NCBI RefSeq assembly: GCF_003710915.1
Contig: NZ_RHHR01000026.1
Location: forward strand, 1 to 64,000
Source: Brevibacillus invocatus
GTDB taxonomy: Bacteria > Bacillota > Bacilli > Brevibacillales > Brevibacillaceae
Length of the DNA stretch: 64,000 nucleotides
Reading direction: 5' to 3'
The notes below the pieces were generated by a model, which saw only the letters and a program-made list of their open reading frames with translations, did not search any database and was not told the DNA's origin. How positions within the stretch are numbered: position 1 is the stretch's first letter; every line of letters starts with the position of its first letter. Positions 50,854 through 58,904 of the stretch are shown here, piece by piece. The translations under genes were made by a program, and so were the position numbers.

Positions 50854-51624
50854 TTATCCGCGTTTCATCCGGGCACGAACCAAAGCAGCGAATTCAGGAT
50901 GCTTCAACAAAGCAGGCTGCTGCTCCTTCTCCCAAGCCAAGGCGTACTGCAGGTCATGATCCAGGCTATGGTTCATCCCGGACTTGGTCACAGCAAAAGC
51001 CTGCTTGGGCAATCTGCGAAGCTGGGTGATTAATTGCTCCACTTCCTGGTCGAGCTGTTCGACATGCACAGCCTTGTAAATCAGTCCGATCTGCGCGGCT
51101 TCGCTTCCCGAAAGCCTGTCGCCCAGCAACGCAAGCCGTTTTGCCTGTGCCATTCCGACTAGGCGAGGCAGGAGATAGGTTCCTCCAAAATCCGTTGTCA
51201 ATCCGATCTGAACAAAAGGCTCCTGCAGCCGTGCATCTTCAGTTGCGATGACAAAATCCGCATGCAAAGCCAGATTCAGTCCTGCCCCCACCGCGACTCC
51301 TTCTATCACTGCAATTACGGGCTTCGGCATGTGATGCAGGGCAGTCAGAAATTCATTGATCACTGTCAGCGCATCATTTGCTTGGCTTTCTTCCCCCATT
51401 GAACCCAGAACGCTCAAGTCAGCACCTGAACAAAAATGTCCCCCTGCTCCCCGAAGCAGGACGATTTCCACGGACTCGTCCTTCGCTGCTTCGCCAATTG
51501 CACCCTGCAACAGCCTGAACATCTCGATTGTCATCGCATTCAATACTTGTGGACGATTCAAAGTAATTGTGAAGACACCTTCCTCGTACGTAGTCCAGAT
51601 TGGCTTCGTTTGCAGCTCTTCCAT
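50854..51624 (-). CDS. Enoyl-CoA hydratase/isomerase family protein
   Basis: 256 residues, normal crotonase length. Oxyanion-hole segments LLRGAGGHFCSGADLSVLG (about residues 54-72) and AVIEGVAVGAGLNLALHADFVIA (about 102-124). The position of the usual first catalytic Glu aligns near the end of the second segment; FVQIGLTTDFGGTYLLPRLVG has D where many hydratases have a catalytic Glu, so isomerase or other activity is possible. Four bases after the CoA-transferase gene, so both probably act on the same acyl-CoA. Its stop is inside a small palindrome (50845-50869 region). Confidence 0.85.
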   Translation of the reverse strand: MEELQTKPIWTTYEEGVFTITLNRPQVLNAMTIEMFRLLQGAIGEAAKDESVEIVLLRGAGGHFCSGADLSVLGSMGEESQANDALTVINEFLTALHHMPKPVIAVIEGVAVGAGLNLALHADFVIATEDARLQEPFVQIGLTTDFGGTYLLPRLVGMAQAKRLALLGDRLSGSEAAQIGLIYKAVHVEQLDQEVEQLITQLRRLPKQAFAVTKSGMNHSLDHDLQYALAWEKEQQPALLKHPEFAALVRARMKRG

Positions 51625-51628
51625 CTTC

Positions 51629-52783
51629 TTAGCTCCTCTCTATTGACTTCACAGGAATGACGCCTTGCCCCTCCAGACGTCGGATATCGCCTGCTGTCAT
51701 CTTGCATTTTTTCTTCAACAGCTCATGCGTATGGTCGATATACCAAGAATGATCGCGTGTGGTATGCGGTTCCGTTTTGCGATCCAGGTACGGCAAAGAA
51801 TAGGCAATTTCCCTGGTTTGGGCATACCCGTTCTCCGCCCAGTTCTCCTGTTCCTCCACAGCTGTCAGGCAACAGTCGACCTCCATTCCGAATTCGCCCC
51901 ACTCTGCTTGGGTTCGAGACAAAAACAAGGAACACAGTTCTTCATACAAGTCGTGATGTTGATTGATCGTAGCCGTGTGCAAGCTCTCCCAGTCAGCTCG
52001 TCCAACCGCTCGGCAGAAGTTGCGCCAGAACTTTTCTTCGCGCGCAGCAAGGGCCACAAATTGACCGTCTGCCGTCTCGTAAACGCGATAGGCTACATAG
52101 TCCTTCGACCAAGCTCCCGTTCGCTGATCGACTCCACTTTGCTTGGAAAGCAGGGCATGCAGGCCTGTCCAGGTGGTTAGCAGATCGGCAGATGCGATAT
52201 CCAGGTAGGCACCTCTTCCGGTACGCGCACGATGAACGAGAGCTGCGCAGATTTGTTCACTCGCGTATACACCAACCGCGTAATCCGCGAGAGGGATATC
52301 CGTCACAACCGGTCTTCCCTCGTCATCACGAACAGCGGATAAAAAACCGCTGACAGCCTGAATGTTCAAATCATGTCCACTCGACTGAGACAATTCCCCA
52401 CTCTGTCCGTAGTTCGTGACAGAGCAGTAGATGACAGCTGGATGCGCAGCCCATACACTGTCGTAATCGAGTCCCAAATGGCGCAAAACGCCTGGCCGGT
52501 AGCTTTCAACCACGACATCAGCCTGTCTGGCCAGAGCAAACGCGAGCGCCTTCCCCTCCGCCGTCCGCAAATTAAGCGAAACGCTTTTATGATTGCGATG
52601 AGAACGCAAGGTAAACGCTCCCGGTTCCCTGGCAAAACCAGTTGCAGAATGCGATAAAAGGGCGTGATCCAGCGGATACGGAAGGATTTCGATCACCTCC
52701 GCCCCCAGATCAGCGAGTCTCATGGTACAGATGGGTCCGGGAAGATGGCGCGAAAAATCGACCACAGTAATGCCCGTCAACAT
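51629..52783 (-). CDS. CaiB/BaiF family CoA-transferase
   Basis: 384 residues from ATG 52783 (AAAGGGGTGG upstream). Family III CoA-transferase: GITVVDFSRHLPGPICTMRLADLGAEVIEI (N-terminus with conserved L-P-G-P), RNHKSVSLNLRTAEGKALA, ADVVVESYRPGVLRHLGLDY and a GxG-like AWSKDYVAYRVYETADGQFVALAA. The catalytic Asp is expected in the SADLLTTWTGLHALL neighbourhood. Moves CoA between organic acids; the partner enoyl-CoA hydratase follows. Substrate unknown. Confidence 0.88.
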   Translation of the reverse strand: MLTGITVVDFSRHLPGPICTMRLADLGAEVIEILPYPLDHALLSHSATGFAREPGAFTLRSHRNHKSVSLNLRTAEGKALAFALARQADVVVESYRPGVLRHLGLDYDSVWAAHPAVIYCSVTNYGQSGELSQSSGHDLNIQAVSGFLSAVRDDEGRPVVTDIPLADYAVGVYASEQICAALVHRARTGRGAYLDIASADLLTTWTGLHALLSKQSGVDQRTGAWSKDYVAYRVYETADGQFVALAAREEKFWRNFCRAVGRADWESLHTATINQHHDLYEELCSLFLSRTQAEWGEFGMEVDCCLTAVEEQENWAENGYAQTREIAYSLPYLDRKTEPHTTRDHSWYIDHTHELLKKKCKMTAGDIRRLEGQGVIPVKSIERS

Positions 52784-53036
52784 GCCGTTACCACCCCTTT
52801 TTGGCGTATGCACACACGCAAAAGAATTCTGTAAGGGCCCTCTTTAATCCTTCAATTGGGGGAAAATTACCTTTTTTCAGAATTAGAAAACTTGGCTACG
52901 CCAACCTTTTGGCGGAGCCTTAGTTGCACTTATACTATCTTCCGCTAATCTTTTTAGCGCTTTAGCGCACTTAAACTTTCCGATAGTACAAGAAAGCCGC
53001 CTCCTGCTGGAGACGACTCATTTGGGAGCAATGTTC
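52784..53036. other. Intergenic region with three stacked stem-loops
   Basis: Holds (a) hairpin 52894-52919: GGCT-a-CGCCAA, CCTT, TTGGCG-g-AGCC, then T-rich AAGTTTTCT on minus; (b) a wide inverted repeat CTTATACTATC (52929-52939) with GATAGTACAAG (52982-52992) enclosing a AGCGC-TTTA-GCGC mini-stem; (c) the terminator at 52995-53018. No gene seen. Confidence 0.6.
52995..53018 (-). terminator. Terminator of the DUF4870 gene
   Basis: On minus AGTCGTCTCC and GGAGGCGGCT pair (two wobbles) around AGCA, followed by TTTCTTG. Confidence 0.72.
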
Positions 53037-53393
53037 CTATTTAATAAATCGAAAGGTAATCGGATAACGATAGATTTTTCCTTCATTCACCTTCATCACA
53101 GCCATGATCAGACAGATCACCCAAAACACAAACAGCGCAATCATGAGAAAAGCACCAATCAACACGAGCATTAATAATGTGGCAATAGCTGCAAAAATCG
53201 TCACAGTCAGATTAAAGTTAAGCGCTTCTTTCCCGTGAATGTCCACAAACTCGCTACCCTCTCTTTTGACCAGCCAAACGATGAGTGGACCAATGACGTT
53301 GCCTAGTGGAATGAAGCAGCCGACCAATGCGGACAGGTGGGCCACCAAGGCCCATGTTCTTTCATCTTTACTCGAAGGAAGATGCTCACTCAT
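53037..53393 (-). CDS. DUF4870 family membrane protein
   Basis: 118 residues from ATG 53393 (GGAGGG 7 bases upstream). Sequence MSEHLPSSKDERTWALVAHLSALVGCFIPLGNVIGPLIVWLVKREGSEFVDIHGKEALNFNLT is typical of DUF4870 (formerly Tic20-like/YyzG type), followed by two or three helices rich in Ala, Ile and Val and a polar C-terminus. Function unknown; such proteins are widespread in soil bacteria. Confidence 0.88.
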   Translation of the reverse strand: MSEHLPSSKDERTWALVAHLSALVGCFIPLGNVIGPLIVWLVKREGSEFVDIHGKEALNFNLTVTIFAAIATLLMLVLIGAFLMIALFVFWVICLIMAVMKVNEGKIYRYPITFRFIK

Positions 53394-53517
53394 GGTATAA
53401 CCCTCCATATACGGTTTTATTCATCCAATAAGATCAATGAGTGCGACAAAAATAAATCGTTGTTGCACATATACGATTTTTAAAAGTGGTTTATTCACAT
53501 GATCGGAAAAAAAGGCG

Positions 53518-53538
53518 AAAAAGCGCCTGGAGCGGCGC
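53518..53538 (-). terminator. Terminator of the Cys/His/Gly-rich gene
   Basis: On minus GCGCC and GGCGC around CGCTCCA-like loop, then TTTTT; AAGGCG/CGCCTT flanks can extend the stem. Confidence 0.6.
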
Positions 53539-53550
53539 CTTCTCTACACC

Positions 53551-53763
53551 TTAATATTTGCTGTCGTAACCACCGTGACTAGAAGAGGAGCCGCCGTGAC
53601 CGAATCCACAGCCGCAGCCGTGGCCGTGACCATGACCATGGCTTCTGCTACATTCGGTTTTGTAATATGGTTTGTAATAGCAGTGTTTTTTGTAGTACTT
53701 CTTCTTGCAGCATTTTTTGTAGTAGCATTTTTTACAGCTAGACTTTCTGCATCCGCAACCCAT
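53551..53763 (-). CDS. Cys/Lys/Tyr- and Gly/His-rich small protein, coat-like
   Basis: 70 residues from ATG 53763 (AGGAGGGGG upstream). Residues 1-38 are built of Cys, Lys and Tyr (MGCGCRKSSCKKCYYKKCCKK, then YYKKHCYYKPYYKTEC). Residues ~40-70 are Gly/His/Ser repeats (HGHGHGHGCGCGFGHGG). Ten or more Cys and many His suggest disulfide or dityrosine cross-linking or metal binding, as in small spore coat proteins; that is inference from composition. Codon repeats make the reading frame unmistakable. Single gene with its own terminator. Confidence 0.75.
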   Translation of the reverse strand: MGCGCRKSSCKKCYYKKCCKKKYYKKHCYYKPYYKTECSRSHGHGHGHGCGCGFGHGGSSSSHGGYDSKY

Positions 53764-53868
53764 GAACCTCACCCCCTCCTGATCGATACATCTACAAGGT
53801 ATGTAGGTGAGTGGTCATCCGCATGGTACATGAGTCTAGTCCTTTGGAAAATCAGCCTTTGTCACGGT

Positions 53869-54813
53869 CTATTGTGTAACGATCTTGCGCAATTTGGTGA
53901 TGCCGTGATAGTCCGGAACCTCTTGATATTCCTTCACCTTGGGCAGGGTCAATAAATGGGGTCGCGTCATATAGCCAGGCTTGGAAATATAGACGACATC
54001 GCAACTGGAAATCAGTTCAAACACATCCGGATGGTTGGCCTCGATGATGCGCAGCTCCAGGTGCGTGATTCCCGCGTTGTGCAAGTCTTGGATCATTCCT
54101 TCCGCTCCCCTGATCGTGGCACAGATGAGGCCCACTTTCGTATGGCGTGGATACGCCTCCATAGCCGGAATGACCGTCGTCGGGTCAGGAATAAAATCGA
54201 GACTGACTACAGGCGGAGCTTCTCGGGGCAAGCTTTGTCTCATCTTTATACTCACGGATGGATGCGTGACAATGGCTTTGTACTCCTGCAAAAAGCTCGG
54301 ATCACGCTCCAATCGCTCCGAAAAATCCTCAAAGGTTCTTCCTTCCACCATCGCACTGGGAAGATGGTACTGAACGAGTCGCAAATACTCGGCCAATTCC
54401 AGTTCGGTGAAACGCAAGAATAGCACAGGAAATTGATTCACTTCCTGCATAACCGCTGAAAGCACACGCGAAAATTCATCCAGGGAATAGCCCATCGCTT
54501 TTATCTTATGAAGGGTTTCCTTTGCCAACAAAGCCAAATGTGCTGGATTGCGGTTCAAGAGCGGGTCATTGACGACATTGCTGACAATCGTTCCCCGGCC
54601 TTGTCGGGAATCTACCATACCTTCTTGCTGCAATCGAAGATAAACACTGCGCACGGTATTGTAATTAATCTTGAGCTGCGCTGCCAATTCTCTCACCGTA
54701 GGCAGCTGTTCGTGCGGTGGTAAATCACCGCTACGAATAGAGGCTGCGATCTGCTGGTACAATTGCTCGTGATAGGATACGTTAGAGTCTTTCTGCAAAG
54801 TAAGACGTAACAC
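53869..54813 (-). CDS. GntR-type regulator with a non-aminotransferase C-terminal domain
   Basis: 314 residues from GTG 54813; GTGGGG is about 7 bases upstream, and the promoter start at about 54839 excludes longer forms. Residues ~1-75 are a GntR winged helix (YHEQLYQQIAASIRSGDLPPHEQLPTVRELAAQLKINYNTVRSVYLRLQQEGMVDSRQGRGTIV), of the YtrA/MocR type. The remaining ~235 residues are neither YtrA-short nor a MocR aminotransferase: a helical part (LAKETLHKIKAMGYSLDEFSRVLSAVM) then a Rossmann-like part (VGLICATIRGAEGMIQDLHNAG, CDVVYISKPGYMTRP). Divergent from yjzC across 138 bases. Confidence 0.8.
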   Translation of the reverse strand: MLRLTLQKDSNVSYHEQLYQQIAASIRSGDLPPHEQLPTVRELAAQLKINYNTVRSVYLRLQQEGMVDSRQGRGTIVSNVVNDPLLNRNPAHLALLAKETLHKIKAMGYSLDEFSRVLSAVMQEVNQFPVLFLRFTELELAEYLRLVQYHLPSAMVEGRTFEDFSERLERDPSFLQEYKAIVTHPSVSIKMRQSLPREAPPVVSLDFIPDPTTVIPAMEAYPRHTKVGLICATIRGAEGMIQDLHNAGITHLELRIIEANHPDVFELISSCDVVYISKPGYMTRPHLLTLPKVKEYQEVPDYHGITKLRKIVTQ

Positions 54814-54845
54814 AGATGCACCCCACTTCCATTTATTGATATTAC

Positions 54846-54873
54846 TGTATATGAATTCGGAATAAATCGTCAA
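54846..54873 (-). promoter_or_regulatory. Promoter of the GntR-type gene
   Basis: On minus TTGACG (54873-54868), 16-base spacer, TATACA (54851-54846). ATATTACTGTATAT around the -10 is partly symmetric and could be an autoregulatory site. A TATACT near 54905 may serve yjzC on plus. Confidence 0.55.
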
Positions 54874-54951
54874 TAGATCGCACAGCATGAAGCGATCAGC
54901 TAGGGATATACTAAGCCCGGCAAGAAATACCGCAAGAAGGAAGGTGACTTC

Positions 54952-55122
54952 ATGGGCGAGCAAAGTCGTTTTCGCGAGGGTGACAAATCTCCTAAAAACG
55001 GCGTTTACATGGAGATTGGTGAAACAGGCGCCAGCGTACAGGATCCAATGATCATCGAACTGGGTCGAGGTGAAAAATTTCCTGCCACCCGCAACAAAAA
55101 CAGAGTCTGGACACAGAAATAA
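54952..55122 (+). CDS. YjzC family protein
   Basis: 56 residues, read directly from the sequence; AAGGAAGGTG precedes the ATG by 5 bases. MGEQSRFREGDKSPKNGVYMEIGETG and the later ELGRGEKFPATRNKNRVW match the short YjzC family of Bacillales (F-x-P/E-G-D-x-x-P-x-x-G-x-Y-x-E-x-G-E-T-G). Probably a small beta protein; function unknown. Closed by a good terminator. Confidence 0.85.
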   Translation: MGEQSRFREGDKSPKNGVYMEIGETGASVQDPMIIELGRGEKFPATRNKNRVWTQK

Positions 55123-55130
55123 TGAACGGA

Positions 55131-55161
55131 AAGAACCAACCTCCTATGCGGGTTGGTTCTT
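55131..55161 (+). terminator. Terminator after yjzC
   Basis: AAGAACCAACC and GGTTGGTTCTT arms (11 bp) with a short loop, then CTC. It also lies downstream of the minus-strand 77-residue gene and may serve both. Confidence 0.75.
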
Positions 55162-55188
55162 CTCGCTCAAGTGAATAGGTGCAGAGGA

Positions 55189-55422
55189 TCAATCATTCTC
55201 CTCTTCGCCATCCTCATCGTCGTCTTTCACATAAATGATCGTAACACCAAGGCTCTCCAGCAGCTGAAGCACTTCCCTGTTCAAATCCCGATCGAGCAAA
55301 AGACCAAGGCTCTCCGCCAATTCCAACTCCTCCAGATCGCCCTTCTCAGCATCCACGATCAGCTCCATGACCTCGGTCATATCCTGTTCTTTTAATATAG
55401 CCATCATTTCGTCTCTCGTCAT
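55189..55422 (-). CDS. Small acidic helical protein with sigma-70 region 1.1-like pattern
   Basis: 77 residues from ATG 55422 (GAGGTG 9 bases upstream). MTRDEMMAILKEQDMTEVMELIVDAEKGDLEELELAESLG, then NREVLQLLESLGVTIIYVKDDDEDGEEEND. The second half (helix, then 'L-E-S-L-G-V-x-I-I-x-V' and an acidic tail) resembles the end of sigma-70 region 1.1, a DNA-mimic domain. This is a by-eye resemblance. Single gene, convergent with yjzC, divergent from the DUF309 gene. Confidence 0.65.
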   Translation of the reverse strand: MTRDEMMAILKEQDMTEVMELIVDAEKGDLEELELAESLGLLLDRDLNREVLQLLESLGVTIIYVKDDDEDGEEEND

Positions 55423-55508
55423 CGTATCTCGCACCTCGTTTTCAGCTGTCTATCCATTATAATAGTATATAAGTGAACCGTTGAAAACCAAGCAGTGAGG
55501 TGATTTCG

Positions 55509-56045
55509 ATGTATCCTCAACCGTATCTGGACTATCTTGTTTTGTTCCATGCGGAGCGTGATTATTTTGAATGCCATGAAATTCTGGAAGAATATTGGAA
55601 AAGCGCACCACCAGCAGAGCGCAAACTCATCTGGGTGGGCTTGATTCAAATCGCAGTTGGCCTTTATCACCAGCGACGCGGCAATCAGGCCGGCGCATTG
55701 AAAATGATCGGCAATGCGGTTAAGCTGGTACGGCAGCATCAGTCGGAACTACAGGAGCTTGGTTTGGATGCTCCTGCACTAATCGCTAGGCTCGAAAAGC
55801 GTCTCGACGATCTGAACAAAGGGGTTCCCTACGTCAGTCTGGATTTACCTATGATTGCCCCTGACTTGCTCGAGGCATACAAGCAGGCGTGCATCTCCCA
55901 AAACCTTACTCCGTATCGACCCAGCGACATGGCGAATTCCTATTTGCTGAACAAGCACACCCTGCGGGATCGGCAGGACGTCATCGAAGAACGGATGCGC
56001 CAGTTAAAGCACCGGCAGGCGCAACGCAACAGCCAAGCCACGTAA
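55509..56045 (+). CDS. DUF309 family protein
   Basis: 178 residues; ATG at 55509 follows GAGGTG by 6 bases. YLDYLVLFHAERDYFECHEILEEYWKSAPPAERKLIWVGLIQIAVGLYHQRRGNQAGALKM carries the DUF309 signature F-N/E-x-x-x-Y/F-F-E-x-H-E-x-x-E-x-x-W and G-x-I-Q-x-A-x-x-x-Y-H. The fold is all-helical; the conserved His/Glu suggest a metal site, but no activity is established. The C-terminus is extended and basic (RMRQLKHRQAQRNSQ). Confidence 0.87.
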   Translation: MYPQPYLDYLVLFHAERDYFECHEILEEYWKSAPPAERKLIWVGLIQIAVGLYHQRRGNQAGALKMIGNAVKLVRQHQSELQELGLDAPALIARLEKRLDDLNKGVPYVSLDLPMIAPDLLEAYKQACISQNLTPYRPSDMANSYLLNKHTLRDRQDVIEERMRQLKHRQAQRNSQAT

Positions 56046-56073
56046 GCGATCACAACTGCCATTCAGCAAGCAC

Positions 56074-56117
56074 AAAAAAGCCGATATTCCCACGCACTGC
56101 GGGAAGTATCGGCTTTT
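56074..56117. terminator. Bidirectional terminator between DUF309 and CPBP genes
   Basis: AAAAAAGCCGATA and TATCGGCTTTT arms, with an inner TCCC/GGGA pair. Confidence 0.85.
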
Positions 56118-56161
56118 CATACTGCCAAAGCTGCACCCTCGCTTGATGGCTTACGACAACT

Positions 56162-56845
56162 TTAACGGTAGACCCACAAAATCACGCCAGCCACGAGCCC
56201 AACATCCGCCAGCATATGACTGAGCCATGTCGGATATACAGAAGGAAACAGCCCTTTCATCCAGGACCAGAGGACACCTACTCCAAAGACCAGCAGCGTC
56301 ATCAGGCTGCCCCATAGAACACCAAACAGCACGGAAGTAATGATCAGATGGTAGAGAGAAAAAAAGAAGCTGGTTAAAAGAATTGCAGCCGGAAAAGTCA
56401 TCACGTGCAGCAAACGCTGCAGGACAAATCCTCTCCACAGTAATTCCTCCAGCAGAGAGTTGATCACCACCAGATAGATGGAGAACCACCAAATCCACTG
56501 AGCATCCAGCCCCCAGTGTTCGAGAACCGACCGGATGTCTTCCGCTCTGCCCGGTGTTTGCAGTAAAAGCCAAATCCCCGCTAGCCCACCGATCATGAGC
56601 ATAGCCCCTAGAACAAGTCCAAAGCGGGTGCCTCTTCGCTCATAATGCCCCCAAGCCTGCTGCCAGCTGGACCGCAAGCTCCCTTCCCACCAGCCATGTA
56701 ACAGCGGTATTCCCAGACAGACCAACAAGTGAAAAGAGACAAATGTCACAAACAGGCTTTGCCGCTCCACCAAACCATAAAAAATTGCCAAGGTAGCAGC
56801 AAAGCCGTACCCGATCAGCAACAGTAACGACCGTTTTCGCGACAT
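56162..56845 (-). CDS. CPBP family intramembrane metalloprotease-like protein
   Basis: 227 residues from ATG 56845 (AAGGAG 9 bases upstream). Multi-pass membrane protein with the CPBP (Abi) motifs: EELLWRGF (motif 1, E-E-x3-R-G), FFFSLYHLI (motif 2 His), and SHMLAD (late His). These are the putative zinc-ligand residues of Rce1-like proteases. In bacteria relatives act in signalling or bacteriocin self-immunity; no bacteriocin gene is nearby. Appears monocistronic. Confidence 0.87.
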   Translation of the reverse strand: MSRKRSLLLLIGYGFAATLAIFYGLVERQSLFVTFVSFHLLVCLGIPLLHGWWEGSLRSSWQQAWGHYERRGTRFGLVLGAMLMIGGLAGIWLLLQTPGRAEDIRSVLEHWGLDAQWIWWFSIYLVVINSLLEELLWRGFVLQRLLHVMTFPAAILLTSFFFSLYHLIITSVLFGVLWGSLMTLLVFGVGVLWSWMKGLFPSVYPTWLSHMLADVGLVAGVILWVYR

Positions 56846-57029
56846 CTGGATGAACTCCTTTATAGCGTTATGGTCGTGAATGTATAAAGCTAGCTTGTCC
56901 AAACTCCAGAGAATATAAGCTACTTCCGACGAGTATATAACCATCTGCCATGAATATACAAAATTTTGGGCAAGTGCTATACTTTACTCTACCATCTAGC
57001 AAAAAAATTTTGATTAGGAGTGGCCCTCT

Positions 57030-58235
57030 ATGTTGTGGCGAAACCGAACGTTTCTTCTGCTGATGACCGGAGAAGTCATTGCAGGGGCGGGCATGTGGAT
57101 TTTTATCATTGCCAATCTGCAGTTTATGTCGGCTCTGATTCCTTCTGATACGTTAAAAGCCTTGGTTCTCATGAGCGGACTCTCCGTCAGCATCCTGCTT
57201 TCCCCAAAGGCAGGCGTTGTGATTGACACTTACGACAAGCGAAAGGTACTGATCTTCTCCAGCTTGGTGCGCTGTATCAGCCCAATTCTGATGATGCCTG
57301 CGATCGCTTATGATTCGCTGGTCTGGATGATCGTCGCCCTGATCGTCATGCAAGGCTCTGCGGCCTTTTACTTCCCCACCCTGCAAGCATCCCTGCCTGC
57401 GATCCTGTCCAAGGATGAATTGCTGAAAGCCAACAGTGCTTACCTGAATATTTCTACACTCTCACGCATTTTTGGTACGGCTGCTGGCGGTATTCTGGTC
57501 GCAGCGCTGTCTTTGTCCCAGCTCTACCTGTTCTCCTTTGCGGCTTATGCTGCACTGGCTATCGTCACCCTGTTTGTGCAGATTCCTCATGTACAGTTGC
57601 ATCAAAATAGGGAAAAAATCGAATTCCGCGAAGTACTGACAGCAAGTCGCAGAGATCCTGCCATCTTTGTAGGATTGATAAACAATGGCTTAATTACGCT
57701 ATTCCTGGGCGGGGTTAATCTGATGATCCTGAACTTTAGCACCATCCAAGGCGAGCCGCAGCTTATGGGATGGGTTTTCGCCGCAGAAGGAATTAGCATT
57801 CTGATTGGCGGACTGCTGGCCAAACGCTGGATTGGCGGCCGCAACCTAGTGGCCTCGTCGACACTGATGCTGTTTTTCTTTGCCATCTCGCAGTTCGGCA
57901 TGACCTTTGTAGCGAGCAAACTCATGGTGCTGGGATCCTTCGCTCTCTTTGGCTTCATCGTCGCCTTTTTCTTCCCGGTGACCACGACCATTTTCCAGAA
58001 GCGACTGCCGCAAAATCAGCACGGCCGGTTCTTCTCTTTTAAAAGCATGCTCGACCGCAGCTTTTTCTTTATCGCGCTGGCGATTACCGGTGCCTCACTC
58101 GATCTATTGGGGTTAAGCAATTACTTGATATGTCTCGGCACCCTTACCTTGCTCTCAGGCATCTTTACGTACTCCTACAGCAAAAAGCACAAGCTGGACG
58201 TACGTGCCAGCGATGAAAGCCCTGCAGCAGCGTAG
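57030..58235 (+). CDS. MFS transporter
   Basis: 401 residues, twelve helices. MFS signature between helices 2 and 3 appears as SPKAGVVIDTYDKRKVLIFSSLVRC (about residues 58-82; G-x3-D-x2-x-R-K). The N-terminus LWRNRTFLLLMTGEVIAGAGMWIFIIANLQFM is like the enterobactin/macrolide-type exporters. Basic, disordered C-terminus (KKHKLDVRASDESPAAA). Probably a drug or metabolite exporter; no substrate evidence. AGGAG precedes the ATG by 10 bases. Confidence 0.88.
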   Translation: MLWRNRTFLLLMTGEVIAGAGMWIFIIANLQFMSALIPSDTLKALVLMSGLSVSILLSPKAGVVIDTYDKRKVLIFSSLVRCISPILMMPAIAYDSLVWMIVALIVMQGSAAFYFPTLQASLPAILSKDELLKANSAYLNISTLSRIFGTAAGGILVAALSLSQLYLFSFAAYAALAIVTLFVQIPHVQLHQNREKIEFREVLTASRRDPAIFVGLINNGLITLFLGGVNLMILNFSTIQGEPQLMGWVFAAEGISILIGGLLAKRWIGGRNLVASSTLMLFFFAISQFGMTFVASKLMVLGSFALFGFIVAFFFPVTTTIFQKRLPQNQHGRFFSFKSMLDRSFFFIALAITGASLDLLGLSNYLICLGTLTLLSGIFTYSYSKKHKLDVRASDESPAAA

Positions 58236-58255
58236 CCAGCAAGATGTTACAAAGT

Positions 58256-58316
58256 GTAGACAACTGCAACGATTTCCGTACAAACTTTGTCTACCTTCCC
58301 CGTGATGGTGTACACT
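58256..58316 (+). promoter_or_regulatory. Promoter of ccdC with an overlapping inverted repeat
   Basis: TTGTCT (58287-58292), 18-base spacer, TACACT (58311-58316). The -35 lies within the right arm of GTAGACAA (58256-58263) ... TTGTCTAC (58287-58294), spaced by 23 bases. With no T tract it is not a terminator, so it may be an operator. Confidence 0.55.
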
Positions 58317-58351
58317 AAAATCATCATGTTTGCCTACTGGAGGAACACATC

Positions 58352-58831
58352 ATGGAGACTTTATCATCATCTACACTCGGCCTGCTCATACCGATCATTT
58401 TGGCCGTCTTCGTGATCTTCTTACGGATGAAAAGAGCAAAGAGGCCTGTCTCTGCAAAAAGCATTATTTTGCCACCGTTTTTTATGGCTACCGGCTTTGC
58501 CATGTTCTTATTTCCGGGAACCTTGACGTCACCGGCTATCGATCTCACCGCGTTCTTGGCTGGAATTGTGCTGTCCATCCCCCTGATCCTGACCTCCCGC
58601 TTTGAGATCGTGGGGGAAGATATTTATCTCAAGCCATCGAAAGCCCTGTTCTTTATTCTTGGGGGCTTGCTGGTGGTGCGGCTCATCGTCAAGCTATTGA
58701 TCAACGACTCCTTCACAGCTCTGCAAACCGCTGGACTGTTTTTTCTGTTGGCTTTTGGCATGCTGGCTACATGGCGGGTTGCGATGCTCTACATGTACCG
58801 CCAAGTTACCAAGAAAGCCCTCCGCACGTAA
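58352..58831 (+). CDS. CcdC family membrane protein (DUF1453)
   Basis: 159 residues. FLRMKRAKRPVSAKSIILPPFFMATGFAMFLFPG is the CcdC/DUF1453 signature (R-P-V-x-x-x-x-I-L-x-P-x-x-x-x-T-G). Four to five helices. CcdC is linked with cytochrome c maturation in Bacillus, next to ccdA, but no ccdA is present here. Function remains uncertain. Confidence 0.87.
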   Translation: METLSSSTLGLLIPIILAVFVIFLRMKRAKRPVSAKSIILPPFFMATGFAMFLFPGTLTSPAIDLTAFLAGIVLSIPLILTSRFEIVGEDIYLKPSKALFFILGGLLVVRLIVKLLINDSFTALQTAGLFFLLAFGMLATWRVAMLYMYRQVTKKALRT

Positions 58832-58847
58832 AACAATGATCGAACTG

Positions 58848-58891
58848 AAAAAAAGCAGGAGCCTTCTCTCGCAAGATGGCCCTGCTTTTTT
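58848..58891 (+). terminator. Terminator between ccdC and the VOC gene
   Basis: AAAAAAAGCAGG and CCTGCTTTTTT arms, usable on both strands for the convergent genes. Confidence 0.85.
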
Positions 58892-58904
58892 CGTATAAGT
58901 GTCT

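Noticed and set aside
58246-58262. BlaI/MecI-type operator (TTACA..TGTA) before ccdC
   Set aside because: The half-site spacing is off by one base and the second site does not fit; reported only as a general inverted repeat.
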